This document shows, piece by piece, positions 53,621-62,790 of a stretch of DNA of 64,000 nt; positions within the stretch are counted from its first letter, which is position 1; the number at the start of each line of letters is the position of its first letter. The translations under genes were made by a program, and so were the position numbers. The notes below the pieces were generated by a model. That model was not told the origin of the DNA and did no database searches. It worked only from the letters and a program-made list of their open reading frames with translations. Origin of the DNA: an uncultured Myxococcaceae bacterium. GTDB lineage: Bacteria; Myxococcota_A; Polyangia; Polyangiales; Ga0077539. Where the stretch lies: contig CAMFHP010000018.1 of NCBI GenBank assembly GCA_945952225.1, forward strand, positions 1 to 64,000. The letters are read 5' to 3'.

Positions 53621-56245
53621 TCAGCGCTTGAACAGCAGGAGCCGCAGGCCGTTCAGCACCACGATCATCGTGCTGCCCTCGTGGAGCACCACCGCGTGCG
53701 AGATGCGCACCCACCCGAAGATCGACGCGAGAATGAGCAGCGCGCTCACGCCGAGCGAGATCGCGAGGTTCACCTTCACCGTGCGGTTCGCCTCGCGCGC
53801 GAGCGCCACCGCGAAGGGCAGCTGCCGCAGGTCGTCGCTCATGAGCACCACGTCGGCGGTCTCGAGCGCCACATCGCTCCCCGCGCCGCCCATCGCCACG
53901 CCCACCGAGGCCGCCGCGAGCGCGGGCGCGTCGTTCACGCCGTCGCCCACCATCGCCACGCCGCCGTCACGCGCGAGCTCACGCAGCGCCTCGACCTTGC
54001 CCTCGGGCATGAGCGGCGCGCGCGGCTCGTCGATGCCCACCTCGCGCGCGATGGCCTCGGCCACGATGCGGTTGTCGCCCGAGAGCATCACCGTGCGGCG
54101 AATGCCCATCGCGCGAATCGCGGCGAGCGCGCCCTTCGCCTCCGCACGCAACGTGTCGGCCACACCGAGCACGCCGATGAACTCGGTGCCGCGACGCACG
54201 ATCATCGTGGTCTGCCCCGCGGTCTGCAGGCGCGTCACTTCCGACTTCACCGCCTCGGGCACGCGCGCCGGATCGAAGAGGTCAAGGGAGCCGATCGCCA
54301 CGGCCTTGCCGCCCACCATCGAGCGGATGCCCTTGCCGTGCACGGCCTCGACGCCGACCGCGGTCGCCAGGGTCACCGCGCGCGCCTTCGCACCGTCGAC
54401 CACGGCCTTCGCGAGCGGGTGCGACGACAGCGCCTCGACGGCCGCGGCCACCGACAGGAGCTCCGACTCCGTGGTGCCCTGCGACGTCCACACGGAGACG
54501 AGCTTCGGACGCCCCTCGGTGAGCGTTCCCGTCTTGTCGAAGGCCACCGACGACACCTCGCCGAGCGCTTCGAGATGCGCGCCGCCCTTCATCAACACGC
54601 CGCCGCGCGCGGCCCGCGCCACCGCCGAGAGCACCGCGGCGGGCGTCGAGATCGCGAGCGCGCACGGCGACGCCGCCACGAGGAGCGACATCGCGCGCAG
54701 CAGCGCTTCCTTCGCCGAGGTTCCCGTCGCGATGAGCACCACGGCGAGGGTCGGCGCCGCCGCGAGAATGATCGGCGCGAAGCGCTGCTCCACGCGCTTG
54801 CTGAAGCGCTGCACGCGGCCCTTGCGCGCCTCGGCCTCGGTCACCAGGTCGATGACCCGCGCGATGGCCGACTCGCCCGAGAGCTTCGTGACCTCGATGT
54901 CGAGCACAGCCTCGGCGTTGATGGTTCCCGCGAACACCGTGTCGCCCACCGACTTCGACACGGGCACGGACTCGCCGGTGACCGTCGACTGATCGAGCGA
55001 CGAGCGCCCCTCACGAATGATCCCATCGAGCGGCACACGATCGCCCGCGCGCACCACCACACGGTCGCCGCGCTTCACCTCGGCGACGGGGACCTCGACG
55101 AGCTCGCCGTTGCGCCGCACCCGCGCCGTCTCGGGACGCAGCCGACCGAGCGCATCGATGGCCCTTCGCGCGCGGTCGAGGGCGCGGTGTTCGAGGGCGT
55201 GTCCGAGGCTGAAGAGAAACAGCAGCAGCCCCGCTTCGAACCACGCGCCGAGCACCGCCGCGCCCACGGCCGCGAGCACAGTGAGCGTCTCGATGTCGAA
55301 CTGGAGCGACGTCGCCGATCGCACCGCGCCCTTCACGGGAAAGAACCCCGCGCTCGCCGCCGCGAGGCCATAGAGCACCGTAGGCGCCATGCGCGGCGCG
55401 CCCGTCACGAGGTGCTCCGTCGCGAGGCCCGCCGCGAGGAGCACGCCCGCCACGATCGACAGCGGGATCTCGAGCTTCGGCGCGAGCCCACCGCCATGCG
55501 AGTGCGAGCAGCAGGCGTGTCCCGCCTCGGGCTCTTCGAGTTCGAAGCCCAGGGCCTCGACACGCTTCTCGATCTCGCGCGGCGACGTGAGCTCGGCGTC
55601 GTACTCGACGAACATGCGCTCGGCCGCGTAGGCCACGCCCACTTCGAGCACGCCCTTCATGCGGCCGAGGGCGTACTCGATGTGGTAGCCCGACTGGGCG
55701 CTGTCCATGCCGCGCACGAACCACGAGCGGGCCTTGTAGCGCCGCGCGATCTCCGCCGCCGACGCGCGCACGAGCGCCACGACCTCGTCACGCGTGCCCT
55801 TCGCGGGATCGTAGTGGATGCAGACCTCCGCCCACCCGAGGTCGCGCCGGATGTGAATGTCGGAGATGCCCGCGCGACGGTTGATGTGCGCTTCGAGCTT
55901 TTCGAAGCGTCCCTTCTCGTTGGTCTCGTCGGGCAGCACGAAGCTCAGTTCGAGCTGACACGCGACGGTGCCATCTTCGGCGTCGCGCGTGCCCACCGCG
56001 CGCTCCTCCCGAGCATGCGCGTGGTCGTGACTGTGCCCCGCGTGGTCGTGGTCGTGCCCGCACGATGCGCCGTGCTCATGCGCCGCGTGGTCGTGCGCCG
56101 CGTGGTCGTGGTCGTGCCCGCAGCCCGGCCCGTGGTCATGCGCCGCGTGGTCGTGCGCCGCGTGGTCGTGCGCCGCGTGGTCGTGCGCCGCGTGGTCGTG
56201 GTCGTGCCCGCAGCCCGGGCCGTGGGCGTGGTCGTGGTCGCTCAT
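53621..56245 (-). CDS. heavy-metal P1B-4-type ATPase with His-rich N-terminus
   Basis: 874 residues; metal exporter. Residues 1-80 are a His/Asp-rich stretch of HDHAA-type repeats ending in CGHDHDH. Two ferredoxin-like HMA domains follow (about 95-170 and 175-245) but both lack CxxC; the second reads M180-DSAQS-185 where the usual motif is MDCAxC. The core has SPC (526-528) instead of CPC, D570-[20 protein letters not shown] and near the end [19 protein letters not shown] plus HEGxT is the P1B-4 signature (Co/Zn/Fe-type), but the actual metal is unknown. It is one of three His-rich genes on this strand. Confidence 0.88.
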   Translation of the reverse strand: MSDHDHAHGPGCGHDHDHAAHDHAAHDHAAHDHAAHDHGPGCGHDHDHAAHDHAAHEHGASCGHDHDHAGHSHDHAHAREERAVGTRDAEDGTVACQLELSFVLPDETNEKGRFEKLEAHINRRAGISDIHIRRDLGWAEVCIHYDPAKGTRDEVVALVRASAAEIARRYKARSWFVRGMDSAQSGYHIEYALGRMKGVLEVGVAYAAERMFVEYDAELTSPREIEKRVEALGFELEEPEAGHACCSHSHGGGLAPKLEIPLSIVAGVLLAAGLATEHLVTGAPRMAPTVLYGLAAASAGFFPVKGAVRSATSLQFDIETLTVLAAVGAAVLGAWFEAGLLLFLFSLGHALEHRALDRARRAIDALGRLRPETARVRRNGELVEVPVAEVKRGDRVVVRAGDRVPLDGIIREGRSSLDQSTVTGESVPVSKSVGDTVFAGTINAEAVLDIEVTKLSGESAIARVIDLVTEAEARKGRVQRFSKRVEQRFAPIILAAAPTLAVVLIATGTSAKEALLRAMSLLVAASPCALAISTPAAVLSAVARAARGGVLMKGGAHLEALGEVSSVAFDKTGTLTEGRPKLVSVWTSQGTTESELLSVAAAVEALSSHPLAKAVVDGAKARAVTLATAVGVEAVHGKGIRSMVGGKAVAIGSLDLFDPARVPEAVKSEVTRLQTAGQTTMIVRRGTEFIGVLGVADTLRAEAKGALAAIRAMGIRRTVMLSGDNRIVAEAIAREVGIDEPRAPLMPEGKVEALRELARDGGVAMVGDGVNDAPALAAASVGVAMGGAGSDVALETADVVLMSDDLRQLPFAVALAREANRTVKVNLAISLGVSALLILASIFGWVRISHAVVLHEGSTMIVVLNGLRLLLFKR
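56036..56236. repeat. 15-base tandem repeat encoding the HDHAA array
   Basis: A unit CGTGGTCGTGCGCCG (or its variant ending in the CGTGGTCGTGGTC form) repeats through the first 70 codons of the P-type ATPase and encodes HDHAA on the minus strand. No spacer structure, so not CRISPR. Such arrays tend to vary in copy number. Confidence 0.7.
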
Positions 56246-56312
56246 GAGGGGTGGCGAGGCTCCTGCGGAGGCGGGATGGTGCGATGCAGACGGACGGTCT
56301 CGAACGCGCGGA

Positions 56313-57512
56313 TCAGTGGTGGCCCGAGGGGTCGCTCACGTGACCCTCTTCGTGCTCTTCCTGGTAGCCCGTGGTGCGACGGAAGCGCGGCGTGCCCACC
56401 TGGAGCTCGTCTTCGTTCTCGTCCATGTGGAGGTGGAACTCGGTGCCGCGATCCATCGGCGTGTCGAGGATGTTGACCGGCGCGAGCGTCTGGTAGACCG
56501 GGTCGAAGGGGCACGTCGACCAGCGCGACACGACGGAGATCGCGCCCTCCTTGCGAAGGGCCGCGCACTGCGCGAGGTAGCGCTCCTCACGCGGGGTCGT
56601 GCGCCAGGCCTTGCGAACCCAGAATTCGCGGATCTCCTGCTCGCCGAACTTCGTGTTCTTCAGGTCGCGCACCGCGTCGGGCTCCGAGAGGAACCACCGC
56701 TCCTCGTGCGGAATCGTGCGGCCCGTCGCGTTCACGCCCACCATCGCCGACGAGTGCAGGAGCTCGGGCATCGCGATGAACTGCCCGACGAGAAAGTGAT
56801 CCGCGAGCGCGTCCCACAGGCGGTTCTCGGCCTCTTCGTGCGTCGAGAGCGGGACGTTGCCGCCCATCGACACGGCCATGAGCTGCTGCGTGCTGAACGC
56901 GACCTTCGACTGCGCGCGGGCCCACATCTGCGCGAGGTCCGAGAGGTAGCCCTTCACATCGTCGGGCGGCGTGACCCCGCACGTCTGGATCGACTGGAGG
57001 TACACCCCGAGCCGCTGCTGCCCGATGCCGTCGAGCACCTGGGCCGCCGCGTGGATGCCCTTGAGGTGCACGAGCGGGCACTTGCCCTCGGCCTCGATGC
57101 GCGGACCGAGCGGCAGCGGCAGCGGACGCGAGGCCTGGTAGCGCGGGTTCGCGAGCGCCTCCCACGCGGCCTGAACGAACTGCGGCACCTGCGCGTAGAG
57201 CGCCTTCACCTGCCCGAAGGTCACGAGCGGGAGGTAGCCCACGGTGTCGGGGTCTTCGCGCGCGTCGGAGTCGAGCAGCGTCGTCGCGATCGTGGCGAGG
57301 GCGCGCGCGATCCACGTGAACGCCATCGCCTGCTGCTGATGCTTCGGACGGCTCCACGGGCCGGCGCCGGGGTCGAGCGGGCGGTTGAGCACCTGCGACT
57401 GGATCGCCGCTTCGAGGTCGTTGATGTGCTTCATCGCATGCCGATAGGCGTCGAGTTCGGCCTGCGAGGTCTCGCCCTTGAGGAACGCAAAGAAGGCGTT
57501 GGAGAACGACAT
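56313..57512 (-). CDS. unknown protein with acidic/His-rich tail
   Basis: 399 residues from ATG 57512, a region with GGGAAGAAG upstream. No signal peptide or membrane segment. Helix-rich body with several Trp/Gln/Cys ([23 protein letters not shown]) and a tail that ends DENEDELQ ... [13 protein letters not shown], a possible metal-binding end. I do not recognise a family. It lies 67 bases upstream of the P-type ATPase on the same strand and 153 bases after the His-rich gene, so it may be cotranscribed. Confidence 0.6.
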   Translation of the reverse strand: MSFSNAFFAFLKGETSQAELDAYRHAMKHINDLEAAIQSQVLNRPLDPGAGPWSRPKHQQQAMAFTWIARALATIATTLLDSDAREDPDTVGYLPLVTFGQVKALYAQVPQFVQAAWEALANPRYQASRPLPLPLGPRIEAEGKCPLVHLKGIHAAAQVLDGIGQQRLGVYLQSIQTCGVTPPDDVKGYLSDLAQMWARAQSKVAFSTQQLMAVSMGGNVPLSTHEEAENRLWDALADHFLVGQFIAMPELLHSSAMVGVNATGRTIPHEERWFLSEPDAVRDLKNTKFGEQEIREFWVRKAWRTTPREERYLAQCAALRKEGAISVVSRWSTCPFDPVYQTLAPVNILDTPMDRGTEFHLHMDENEDELQVGTPRFRRTTGYQEEHEEGHVSDPSGHH

Positions 57513-57665
57513 GACGAGAGCTTCTTCCCCTTCTCGGTCGCGGCGACGCCCATCCCTCGGGCGCGCGGCGGGGGCGCTACGTTACCCAGAAGGGCGCACG
57601 CGAAACCAGCGATTCGAGCGCAGCGAACGAACGCGACGGGGAGGCGGGAGGAGGCGAGGGCGAGG

Positions 57666-58100
57666 TCAGCGCACGATCACGGGACCGTGGTCGTCGCAGT
57701 GGCGCCCGTGCGGGTGGTGCAGGTGGCCGAACACCACGTAGTCGACGTGGTCGCCGTGGGGAATCGCATCGTGGCCGCAGTCGGCGCCGTGCACGTGGTC
57801 GTCTTCGTGGGCGCCGCACGCGTGGTCGGGCGTGCAGGCCGAGGGGTTCGCGGCGTTCACCGAGAGCGTGTGGTCGTCGACGTGGTCGCCGTGCACGTGA
57901 TGGAGGTGCCCGTCGTGGAGGAAGTCCACGTGCCCGTCGTGCTCGACGGCCTTGTGCCCGCAGCCGGCCGCGTGGAGGTGGCCCTCGTGGTTGTGATGGT
58001 GCGCCGCGCAGTCATGGCCTGCGTCGTGATCGCCCGCGCCGTGCGCGTGATCATGGTCGTGGTCGTGTCCGCATCCAGGGCCGTGTACGTGTCCGCTCAT
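57666..58100 (-). CDS. His-rich metal-binding protein
   Basis: 144 residues from ATG 58100; GGAGGA is 6-11 bases upstream. Roughly a quarter of residues are His. An N-terminal [13 protein letters not shown] run is followed by two copies of a unit of about 26 residues with pattern HGDHVDYxxxGHLHHxHGxHxDDH, once as DGHVDFLHDGHLHHVHG and once as GDHVDYVVFGHLHHPHG. Cys pairs occur between them. A cytosolic zinc/nickel/cobalt buffer or chaperone is likely. First gene of the minus-strand metal block. Confidence 0.78.
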   Translation of the reverse strand: MSGHVHGPGCGHDHDHDHAHGAGDHDAGHDCAAHHHNHEGHLHAAGCGHKAVEHDGHVDFLHDGHLHHVHGDHVDDHTLSVNAANPSACTPDHACGAHEDDHVHGADCGHDAIPHGDHVDYVVFGHLHHPHGRHCDDHGPVIVR

Positions 58101-58203
58101 GGTGGCTCCTCCAGTCGCCGCGACGTTCGCGACGCGCGGCATCGTACGGCCACGCGCGCGAATTGGGTGAAGGAACCTCGCGCTCGTTCCCACGCACGCT
58201 CTG

Positions 58204-59373
58204 ATGCCTACAACGCCCACGCTCCGCGCCGTCGGCGCAGCGCTCGTCGCGACGCTCTTCAGCGCCGTCGGTGATGGCTGCGGCGCACGCACCGGCCTCC
58301 TCGTTCCCGATGTCGAGACGAGCACCGACGCGACCGCCGACGTCGACGTGCCCGATGTGCCCGACGTCGTCGACCGCCCCATCGCCTGCGTGCCCGGACA
58401 CTTCACGCTCGAAGCGCGCGCCGCCGACCTGCTCCTCGTCATCGACCGCTCGGGCTCGATGGATCAGGGCCTCTCGGGCATGCGCGGCGGCACCTCGAAG
58501 TGGTCGCTGATGCGCAGCGCGCTCGCCACCACGCTGCCCCGCTTTCAAGACCGCATCCACGTGGGCGCGCTCTTCTACCCCGAAGACGGCGCGGCCTCGC
58601 GGCTCGCGGCCTGCGCGTTCAGCAACGTGCCCATCGTCGACGTGGCCCCCGCCGCGGGCGCCGTGCCCACGGTGCTCGACGTGTTCAACAACACCGCGCC
58701 GGGCGGGAGCACCCCCACCGCCGCGGCCCTCCTTCGCGCGTACACGTGGCTCGTGCGCAACGCGAACCCCGCCCGCGCGCGCTACCTCGTGCTCGCCACC
58801 GACGGCGGCCCCAACTGCAACACCGCGCTCGATCCCACGACGTGCACGTGCGTGAACGGCAACACCGGCGGATGCGGCGGCGGACCGGGCGGCTCTCCCG
58901 GCAGCATCAACTGCCTCGACGACGTGCGCACCGTGTCGACGATCGCGCAGATCGCTTCGAACGCCGTGACGTCGATTCCCACCTTCGTGATCGGCATCGC
59001 GGGAGACAACAACCCCGCCGTGGTGCGCACGCTCAACCAGATGGCCGCCGCGGGCGGTCGCCCCAATCGCACGGCCGCGGGCGAGCCCACGTACTTCAGC
59101 GCCACGCAGGAGGGCGACCTGGAGCGCGCCTTCAACGCCATTCAGGGCACCATCGCGCGGTGCACGTACATCGCCGCGACGCGCCCCGCCGACACCGACG
59201 TGGTGACCCTCGCGGTCAACGGCATGCGCGTCTCGCGCGACACCTCGCGCGTGAACGGCTGGGACTGGACCGATCGCGCGATCGGCGAGATCACGCTCTT
59301 CGGCGCCGCGTGCCCCACGAGCACCGTGCCCCTCGTCGACGCCACGGTGGAGTGCAACCCCGATGCGCGCTGA
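58204..59373 (+). CDS. von Willebrand A domain lipoprotein
   Basis: 389 residues. The signal peptide LRAVGAALVATLFSAVGDGC ends in a weak lipobox, then GARTGLLVPDVE and an Asp/Val linker. VWA domain with DRSGSMD (D81, S83, S85), YLVLATDGGPNC and a MIDAS threonine region (GGSTPTAAALL). Several Cys (CTCVNGNTGGCGGG) suggest disulfides. Same overall plan as the VWA lipoprotein at 48.7 kb but not a close copy. Overlaps the following gene by 11 bases. Confidence 0.83.
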   Translation: MPTTPTLRAVGAALVATLFSAVGDGCGARTGLLVPDVETSTDATADVDVPDVPDVVDRPIACVPGHFTLEARAADLLLVIDRSGSMDQGLSGMRGGTSKWSLMRSALATTLPRFQDRIHVGALFYPEDGAASRLAACAFSNVPIVDVAPAAGAVPTVLDVFNNTAPGGSTPTAAALLRAYTWLVRNANPARARYLVLATDGGPNCNTALDPTTCTCVNGNTGGCGGGPGGSPGSINCLDDVRTVSTIAQIASNAVTSIPTFVIGIAGDNNPAVVRTLNQMAAAGGRPNRTAAGEPTYFSATQEGDLERAFNAIQGTIARCTYIAATRPADTDVVTLAVNGMRVSRDTSRVNGWDWTDRAIGEITLFGAACPTSTVPLVDATVECNPDAR

Positions 59374-59863
59374 CCTCGCCCTCGCCCTCGCGGGCCTCGT
59401 CGCGCTCTCGGCCTGCACCTCGTCGGAGTCGTGCACCGCGGGCGAACAACGGGCCTGCACGCGCGTCGTCGACGGCGGCGTCACGCAGTCGGGCTACCAG
59501 AGCTGCGGAGGCACCGAAGAGTGGTCGCCCTGCGTGCCCGTGGGCTCGTGCGCGGGCGCCTCGGAGGCCTACCGACGCTGCGAGACGAGCGCGCAGTGCG
59601 GGCCCTCGGGATGCGGCGTCTGCGGGCACTACGCGGGCGTGCAGAACCCCATGGGCTTCAACCTCTGCTACCCGTACTGTCAGGCCGACAGCGACTGCGC
59701 GCCCGACTCGGCGGCCACCGACGTGAGCCCGCGCTGCGTGCTCGGGCAGTGCACGCTCCTCTGCCGCGCGTCGTCGCTGTGCCCGCGCGACACGCAGTGC
59801 CTCCCGTGGGCCGACGGCACGGCGGCCGCGGCGTATCCCGGATGGACCGGGCTCTGCGAGTAG
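59363..59863 (+). CDS. small Cys-rich lipoprotein, unknown
   Basis: 166 residues from ATG 59363, overlapping the previous gene by 11 bases. Signal peptide ADLALALAGLVALSAC with lipobox LSAC. Fourteen or more Cys in the mature part (CETSAQCGPSGCGVCGHY, CQADSDCAPDS, CLLCRASSLC-like), in the DxDC style of the other lipoproteins here. Likely functions with the VWA protein upstream; no domain recognised. Confidence 0.75.
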   Translation: MRADLALALAGLVALSACTSSESCTAGEQRACTRVVDGGVTQSGYQSCGGTEEWSPCVPVGSCAGASEAYRRCETSAQCGPSGCGVCGHYAGVQNPMGFNLCYPYCQADSDCAPDSAATDVSPRCVLGQCTLLCRASSLCPRDTQCLPWADGTAAAAYPGWTGLCE

Positions 59864-59896
59864 CGCGCGGCGGTACCCTTCGCAGCGCACATCTCG

Positions 59897-59902
59897 TAGG
59901 CT
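59897..59902 (+). promoter_or_regulatory. candidate -10 element of a leaderless promoter (zinc-ribbon gene)
   Basis: TAGGCT followed by CGCGCGC and ATG 59910, a gap of 7 bases; would start the ADP-ribosylation cassette. Confidence 0.45.
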
Positions 59903-59909
59903 CGCGCGC

Positions 59910-60311
59910 ATGGCGCACGACAGCGACCGCCCCGCAGCGGGGCACTCCCACGGATGCGATCACGACTGCCACACCTGCGGCGCCGCCCCTCTGGCGGGCC
60001 TCGCGGCGTGTCCCTACTGCCGTTGCGCGTACCAGGGCGTGGCGCCCGGCGTGACGTGCCCGGGGTGCACGGCGATCAACGCGCGGGGCCGTACGGTCTG
60101 CGCGCAGTGCAACGGATCGCTCACGCGGGCGTGTGTGTTCTGCGCGTTCGCCACGCCCCTCGACCAGCCCCAGTGCGCGCGCTGCCACGAGCCCTTCGCC
60201 GGTGCCGAAGAGCGCAAGCGCGCGCGCGACGCGGGACGCGCCCCGAGCACCAACACCGACCCCACCGGCGCCAACATCTTCAACTCGCTCAACTCGATCT
60301 TGAAGGGCTGA
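59910..60311 (+). CDS. zinc-ribbon protein upstream of the PARP gene
   Basis: 133 residues, cytoplasmic. After a His-rich start (GHSHGCDHDCHTCG) there are four CxxC knuckles (CPYCRC, CPGC, CAQC, CVFC, CARC), forming at least two zinc ribbons in a double-zinc-ribbon style, and a charged Asn/Ser-rich tail. Such proteins bind nucleic acid or protein. Only 83 bases before the WGR-PARP gene; since that enzyme lacks the zinc fingers of eukaryotic PARP1, this protein might supply recognition in trans, but this is an inference. Confidence 0.72.
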   Translation: MAHDSDRPAAGHSHGCDHDCHTCGAAPLAGLAACPYCRCAYQGVAPGVTCPGCTAINARGRTVCAQCNGSLTRACVFCAFATPLDQPQCARCHEPFAGAEERKRARDAGRAPSTNTDPTGANIFNSLNSILKG

Positions 60312-60367
60312 CACGGTCGGGACAGCCAATGTCCCCTTCGCCGTTGCCCTGCCCTCGCGTGGCGCCT

Positions 60368-60373
60368 TAGGGT
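60368..60373 (+). promoter_or_regulatory. candidate -10 element of the PARP gene
   Basis: TAGGGT lies 21 bases before ATG 60395 and a GAGG at 60385-60388 then gives a conventional ribosome site 6 bases from the start. Confidence 0.35.
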
Positions 60374-60394
60374 ACGCGCCCTCCGAGGTGCACC

Positions 60395-61837
60395 ATGGCG
60401 ACCGTGAAGGCGTGGAAGTTTGGCGACCCCAGCGCCCCTGCGTTTCCCGATGATTTCGAGATCGTGAAGAAGGCCGTTCTTCAGGTCACGGACATCAAGA
60501 CCAACCACAACAAGTACTACGGCATCGAGCTCCACCGCGGGACGGTGAAGTCGAAGCCGGTGTTCCGTGTGTTCACGCACTACGGCCGCACCGACGACCT
60601 CGAAAACAACCCCGACGCGGGCCAGAAGGAGTGCCGCCACGCGAGCACCGAGGGCGAGGCCGCGGCGATCTACCAGAGCATCTACGCGGAGAAGACCTCG
60701 GCGAAGAAGGGCTACAAAGAGCTCGCCCTCGCATCGAGCAAGATCGGGTCGCAGAAGGCGCGGGGCACCTCGTCGGGCGACATCGATTCGAAGACCGTGC
60801 AGAAGCTCGCCGAGCAGAAGGCCGCGCGCGGCGAGGCGCCGGTGGTGAAGCGCTCGAACCTCCACAGCCGCGTGCAGGACCTCGTGGGCGTCATCTACGC
60901 CGAGGCCACCGAGGCGCTCACGTCGACGGTGCAGGCGAAGATCACCGCGCAGGGCATCGAGACGCCGCTGGGCATCCTCACGCTCGGGCAGATCGAGAAG
61001 GGCGAAGAGATCCTTCAGGACCTCTATGCGCTCTTTCAGAAGGGCTCGAAGAGCCGCGCGAAGATGGAGGCGCTGTCGAGTCAGTTCTACACGATGATTC
61101 CGCACCGCATCGGGCGCTCGCGGGCGTCGATCGACGCGGCGGTGATCGACACGCTCGAAGACTTCAACGCCAAGCAGGAGACCCTTCAGCTCATGAAGGA
61201 CATGCTCCAGGTGAACGGCGATGGCGGGAGCGTGCTCTACGACTCGCAGGTCGACGCGAAGTACGACGCGCTCAAGTGCGACATCGGCTACGTCGAGCCG
61301 CACACGCCCGAGTGGGAGCGCATCCGCGACCACGTGGTGAAGAGCCAGATCAAGACCACCGACCTCAAGGTGACCAACGTCTTCACGCTCAAGCGCGACA
61401 CCGAACACCAGGTGTTCACCGGCGCCATCGACAACCAGCGGCTGCTCTTTCACGGCTCGCGGATCAAGAACTGGGTGGGCATCCTCTCGCGCGGGATCCT
61501 GATGCCGAAGATCGTGGTGAGCCTCGGCGTGCACCGCACCGACGCGGGCTGGCTGGGCAACGGCATCTACTTCGGCGACGCCTCGTGCACGAGCGCGTTC
61601 TACACGTCGCCGAGCCGCAAGGGCGTGCGCTACATGGCCCTCGCCAACGTCGCCCTCGGCAAGATGAAGGACTACACGAAGATCACCTACGGCATCACCG
61701 CGCCGCCCGACGGGTACCACTCGTGCCACGGCGTGCGGGCGAAGCGCGGGGTGAACTCCGAGTTCTCCGACGACGAGTACGTGATCTACGATTCGCGCCA
61801 GCAGCGCCTCGACTACCTCGTCGAGTTCACGATGTGA
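60395..61837 (+). CDS. WGR-domain poly(ADP-ribose) polymerase
   Basis: 480 residues; transfers ADP-ribose from NAD+ to protein (or nucleic acid) targets. Domains: a WGR-type domain (about 1-105) whose signature reads YGR in FTHYGRTDDL; the helical PARP regulatory domain (about 155-275, with TPLGILTLGQIEKGEEIL and FYTMIPHRIGRSRA); and the ART catalytic domain (about 283-480). The full H-Y-E triad of true polymerases is visible: H353 in LLFHGSR, Y392 in GNGIYFGDA and E461 in DDEYVIYDS. This is the domain plan of DNA-damage-activated PARP1/2 minus zinc fingers and BRCT. Two thirds of the reading frame resembles eukaryotic PARPs closely. Followed by a macro-domain gene after 47 bases. Confidence 0.93.
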   Translation: MATVKAWKFGDPSAPAFPDDFEIVKKAVLQVTDIKTNHNKYYGIELHRGTVKSKPVFRVFTHYGRTDDLENNPDAGQKECRHASTEGEAAAIYQSIYAEKTSAKKGYKELALASSKIGSQKARGTSSGDIDSKTVQKLAEQKAARGEAPVVKRSNLHSRVQDLVGVIYAEATEALTSTVQAKITAQGIETPLGILTLGQIEKGEEILQDLYALFQKGSKSRAKMEALSSQFYTMIPHRIGRSRASIDAAVIDTLEDFNAKQETLQLMKDMLQVNGDGGSVLYDSQVDAKYDALKCDIGYVEPHTPEWERIRDHVVKSQIKTTDLKVTNVFTLKRDTEHQVFTGAIDNQRLLFHGSRIKNWVGILSRGILMPKIVVSLGVHRTDAGWLGNGIYFGDASCTSAFYTSPSRKGVRYMALANVALGKMKDYTKITYGITAPPDGYHSCHGVRAKRGVNSEFSDDEYVIYDSRQQRLDYLVEFTM

Positions 61838-61884
61838 CGACGGCCCGACGGCCGCTGCGAGACCGAGACGCAAGGAGCGATGCG

Positions 61885-62679
61885 ATGCAATCCGTGAAGG
61901 TGATCCTCGTCGACGTGAACCCCAAGATGGTGGCCGCGTGGCGCGAGGTGTTCGAAGAGCACCCCGAGGTCGACATCGTGCAGGGGTCCATGCTCGACCA
62001 GCAGGTCGACGCGTGGGTCTCGCCCACGAACGCGCGCGGCGAGATGGCCGGCGGCCTCGACGGCGTGATCAAGCGGCACTTCGGGCCGAAGATCCAGACG
62101 AAGGTCCAGTCGGAGATCGCGCGGCTCTACAAGGGATCGATGCCCGTGGGCACGGCGACCTGCGTGGAGACGGGCTCGAAGGTGCCGCGCTACCTCATCT
62201 CGACGCCCTCGATGGGCGCGTCGAGCGAAGACATCAGCGACACGCTCAACGTGGTGCTCACCTGCGCGGCGGCCTTTCAGACCGTGCACATGCAGAACGC
62301 CCGCGAGGCCGGGAGCATCACCTCGATCGCGCTGCCGGGCATCGGCACGGGCACGGGCCGCACGCCCGTCGAGATCTGCGCCGACCTCATGTGGACGGCC
62401 TACAACCTCTTTCTCAACAACCAGTTCACGAACTACGCGGACATGCGCGCGGCGCTCGAAGAGGAGCTCGGCTCCCTCGGCAACAACCTCGCGCCGGGAG
62501 GCACCAAGGCCGCCAAGCCCGCCCCCGCGGCCGTGGCCCACGTGACCGGCAACGCCCCCGCGCCCGCGGCCGCTGCGTATGTGCCCAAGGGCCCGGTGAT
62601 CCCCGGCAAGACGGCCCCCGCGGCCGCGCCTGCCGCCCCCAAGGCCAAGCCCCTCGACGACTTCGACGACCACGAGTGA
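61885..62679 (+). CDS. macro-domain protein (ADP-ribose binding or hydrolysis)
   Basis: 264 residues from ATG 61885 with AAGGAG 7 bases upstream. The macro fold is clear in the first 190 residues: strand VDAWVSPTNARG with N49, the GEMAGGLDG loop (53-60) and the phosphate loop LPGIGTGTG (150-157). Residues after about 200 are an Ala/Pro/Lys-rich linker ending in an acidic tail (DDFDDHE). Macro domains bind ADP-ribose and some remove it from proteins. Placed directly after the PARP gene it is a likely reader or eraser. The long upstream frame is a shadow of the PARP gene. Confidence 0.87.
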   Translation: MQSVKVILVDVNPKMVAAWREVFEEHPEVDIVQGSMLDQQVDAWVSPTNARGEMAGGLDGVIKRHFGPKIQTKVQSEIARLYKGSMPVGTATCVETGSKVPRYLISTPSMGASSEDISDTLNVVLTCAAAFQTVHMQNAREAGSITSIALPGIGTGTGRTPVEICADLMWTAYNLFLNNQFTNYADMRAALEEELGSLGNNLAPGGTKAAKPAPAAVAHVTGNAPAPAAAAYVPKGPVIPGKTAPAAAPAAPKAKPLDDFDDHE

Positions 62680-62718
62680 TCGCGTCGCCCTCTCGCGGGT
62701 GACCGATCGCAGATCGTG

Positions 62719-62771
62719 AAATGCACAGCGCCCGGAGGCCTCTCGCGAGGTGCTCCGGGCGCATCGCATTT
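62719..62771. terminator. strong hairpin between convergent genes
   Basis: AAATGC ... GCATTT encloses GCGCCCGGAG (62728-62737) and CTCCGGGCGC (62753-62762), a perfect 10-base stem, with a smaller CCTC/GAGG stem at its top. It lies between the stops of the macro gene and sdhC and may terminate both; the A/T flanks serve either strand. Confidence 0.75.
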
Positions 62772-62790
62772 CGTGGGGTGAAACGTGTCG

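Noticed and set aside
56036-56236. CRISPR-like direct repeats
   Set aside because: Units abut without spacers and encode the HDHAA stretch in frame.
60631-61884. Long frame joined upstream of the macro domain
   Set aside because: It runs inside the PARP gene in another frame and is Arg/His/Gly rich; the macro domain begins just after ATG 61885 with its own AAGGAG.
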